Positions 62,826-64,000 of a stretch of DNA of 64,000 bases are shown in pieces. The position numbers and the translations under genes were made by a program. The DNA comes from Corallococcus carmarthensis (GTDB lineage: Bacteria; Myxococcota; Myxococcia; Myxococcales; Myxococcaceae). The DNA lies in assembly GCF_003611695.1 (NCBI RefSeq), contig NZ_RAWE01000029.1, positions 1-64,000 on the forward strand, read 5' to 3'. The first letter of the stretch is position 1. Each line of letters begins with the position of its first letter. A model generated the notes under the pieces. It worked only from the letters and a program-made list of their open reading frames with translations. It had not been told where the DNA came from and did no database searches.

Positions 62826-63746
62826 GTGCATCATTCCGTGTCGGCCGTTCTGCTTTTCCTACTCCTCGCAGGCGAGGGGACAGCTCTGGCGCAGTCGCCC
62901 CCGGCTACAGCGGGGCTGATCGTTCGCCGAATCGAGCTGGTCTCGGATGATGCTCAGCCAGCGGCTGAAGTCGCGGTGAGCCCAGGGCTCTCGACGGTGT
63001 TCATCTTCGATTCGGAGGTGAGTCGAGAAGGGCTGACGATCGAGGGACGCGAGCGTTTCGCGGTGGTGGACGCTGGGCTCACCACCTTGCGCCTGGTCCC
63101 GTCCGAGAAAATCTCGGCTGGAGAGCGGCTCAAGTTGACGGTGCGGTTTCTGGACGGAGCGGCCCCGGCGACTGCGACGTTTGTCCTGGCCGCGCACCCC
63201 GCACGGTCGGAGGCTCAGGTCGAGGTCTATCGGCGCAAGAGGAGCGTCGAGACATACCAGGAGGAAGTCCGCCAGGCGCGTATCGAGGCTGAGCAATGCC
63301 GAGAGGAGAATGAGCGCCTGCGCGCGGAGCGAAGTGCTCCTGATGGGCTGACGGGACTCATATCGACGGAAGTCCTCGGCAAGCGAGGCGTTGACTTCCG
63401 CGAAGTGACAAAGGCTGTAACCCAGGCCCCAGGAGGGGCAGCAGCCAAGAGTTTTGTCTTTGCATACCGCACGGCCCGCAGGGTGGCTGTTGAGGTCTCC
63501 CTCAAATATGCAGGGGATGCTCAACCGTGGACTGCAGTGGGGGCGTCGTTCAGGGGCAAGGCCAACGAGGAGTTGAAGGTGCTTCGAGTGTGGCAGTCGG
63601 GCCCCGTCGCCCCGGGCCCGGCTCTTCAGCGAGTGGTGGTGGAGGCCGAGTCCGCATCGGAGTCTTCGCAGGGGGTCTTCACGCTCAAGCTCTGGGATGC
63701 AGATATGCGCCGCACCGTCACGCTAGGCAACGTCACCTTCCCATGA
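62826..63746 (+). CDS. TIGR02268/DUF2381-family exported protein
   Basis: 306 residues from GTG 62826 with AGGAG; a TTG further upstream gives a longer frame. Signal peptide SVSAVLLFLLLAGEGTALAQ. Family features: RRIELVSDDAQPAAEVAVSP, FIFDSEVSREGLTIEGRERF, ISAGERLKLTVRFLDGAAPA and a coiled-coil with KRSVETYQEEVRQARIEAEQ. It is a Myxococcaceae paralogous family usually next to Ser/Thr kinase genes; function unknown. Probably periplasmic. Confidence 0.8.
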   Translation: MHHSVSAVLLFLLLAGEGTALAQSPPATAGLIVRRIELVSDDAQPAAEVAVSPGLSTVFIFDSEVSREGLTIEGRERFAVVDAGLTTLRLVPSEKISAGERLKLTVRFLDGAAPATATFVLAAHPARSEAQVEVYRRKRSVETYQEEVRQARIEAEQCREENERLRAERSAPDGLTGLISTEVLGKRGVDFREVTKAVTQAPGGAAAKSFVFAYRTARRVAVEVSLKYAGDAQPWTAVGASFRGKANEELKVLRVWQSGPVAPGPALQRVVVEAESASESSQGVFTLKLWDADMRRTVTLGNVTFP

Positions 63747-64000
63747 GCTGGAGTGTGCGCGGGTGAATGCGGCGCCTCACTGATGGCTGCGGGCGCCCTG
63801 ATCGCGACGCTCTTGCACCACCTTCAATCACTGCTCCTTGATGTAGGCATTGGGCTCGCGAACTGCGCAGGGGCCTCCTGCACCATATAAGGCACCCGCT
63901 GGCAGTCGTCGTGCGCGAGTAGCGGTCTGCGCTTCGTCGTGCAGCATGCCTTACGGACGCTGGGGAGCTCCGCCACGGTCATTCCGATTCGCGCGGTTGG
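63747..64000. other. No gene recognised at the right edge
   Basis: About 250 bases after the DUF2381-type gene. No supported open frame. Confidence 0.35.

Overview
The window is high-GC DNA from a myxobacterium, most likely Myxococcaceae. The host markers are at the right end: a DUSAM-domain gene, two Hanks-type Ser/Thr kinases, a TIGR02268/DUF2381-type protein and two XRE regulators. Nearly everything from the left edge to about 57.4 kb reads as one large integrated contractile-tailed (myovirus-type) prophage. Its left end lies outside the window.

Layout. (1) 0-29.9 kb, minus strand: a head-to-tail late region. In transcription order it holds portal, SPP1 gp7-like head protein, a DNA adenine methylase fused to an XkdF-type prohead protease, scaffold, major capsid protein, head-tail connectors, a putative metalloprotease, sheath, tube, baseplate chaperones, tape measure, CIS-tube/LysM proteins, gpD, gpV, gp25, gpJ, a gpI-like protein and receptor-binding proteins. 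Two AT-richer cargo genes sit on the opposite strand: a collagen-like protein and a GIY-YIG nuclease. (2) 30-37.2 kb: an accessory region with decayed copies of a duplicated gene, a large cold-shock-domain plus nuclease-like protein, and an AT-rich P-loop ATPase. (3) 37.3-41.5 kb: large terminase, a lone tyrosine recombinase, a 1 kb repeat-rich noncoding stretch and a probable small terminase. (4) 41.5-57.4 kb: two divergent early modules around an AT-rich, iteron-bearing candidate origin at 45.4-45.7 kb. The leftward module holds a Cys-rich protein, a RecB/Cas4-like nuclease, a DnaQ exonuclease, a resolvase-like nuclease and a sigma-like factor. The rightward module starts with a second sigma-like factor, then a putative SSB, an SF2 helicase, a primase-helicase, DUF2924, a large serine integrase and an HTH protein. 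(5) 57.4-64 kb: host genes.

The strongest unexplained signal is a recurrent bipartite sequence, GTCCC-N16..20-CTTT, found in front of minus-strand transcription units and on both sides of the origin. With the two phage sigma-like proteins it suggests a self-encoded transcription programme. A second signal is that terminase, major capsid and sheath are each split by a one-base frame change at a CTY-TTA-C sequence. This could be programmed frameshifting, prophage decay or assembly error.

Limits: no search or alignment was run. Family calls rest on motifs recognised by eye, and positions of motifs within proteins are approximate.
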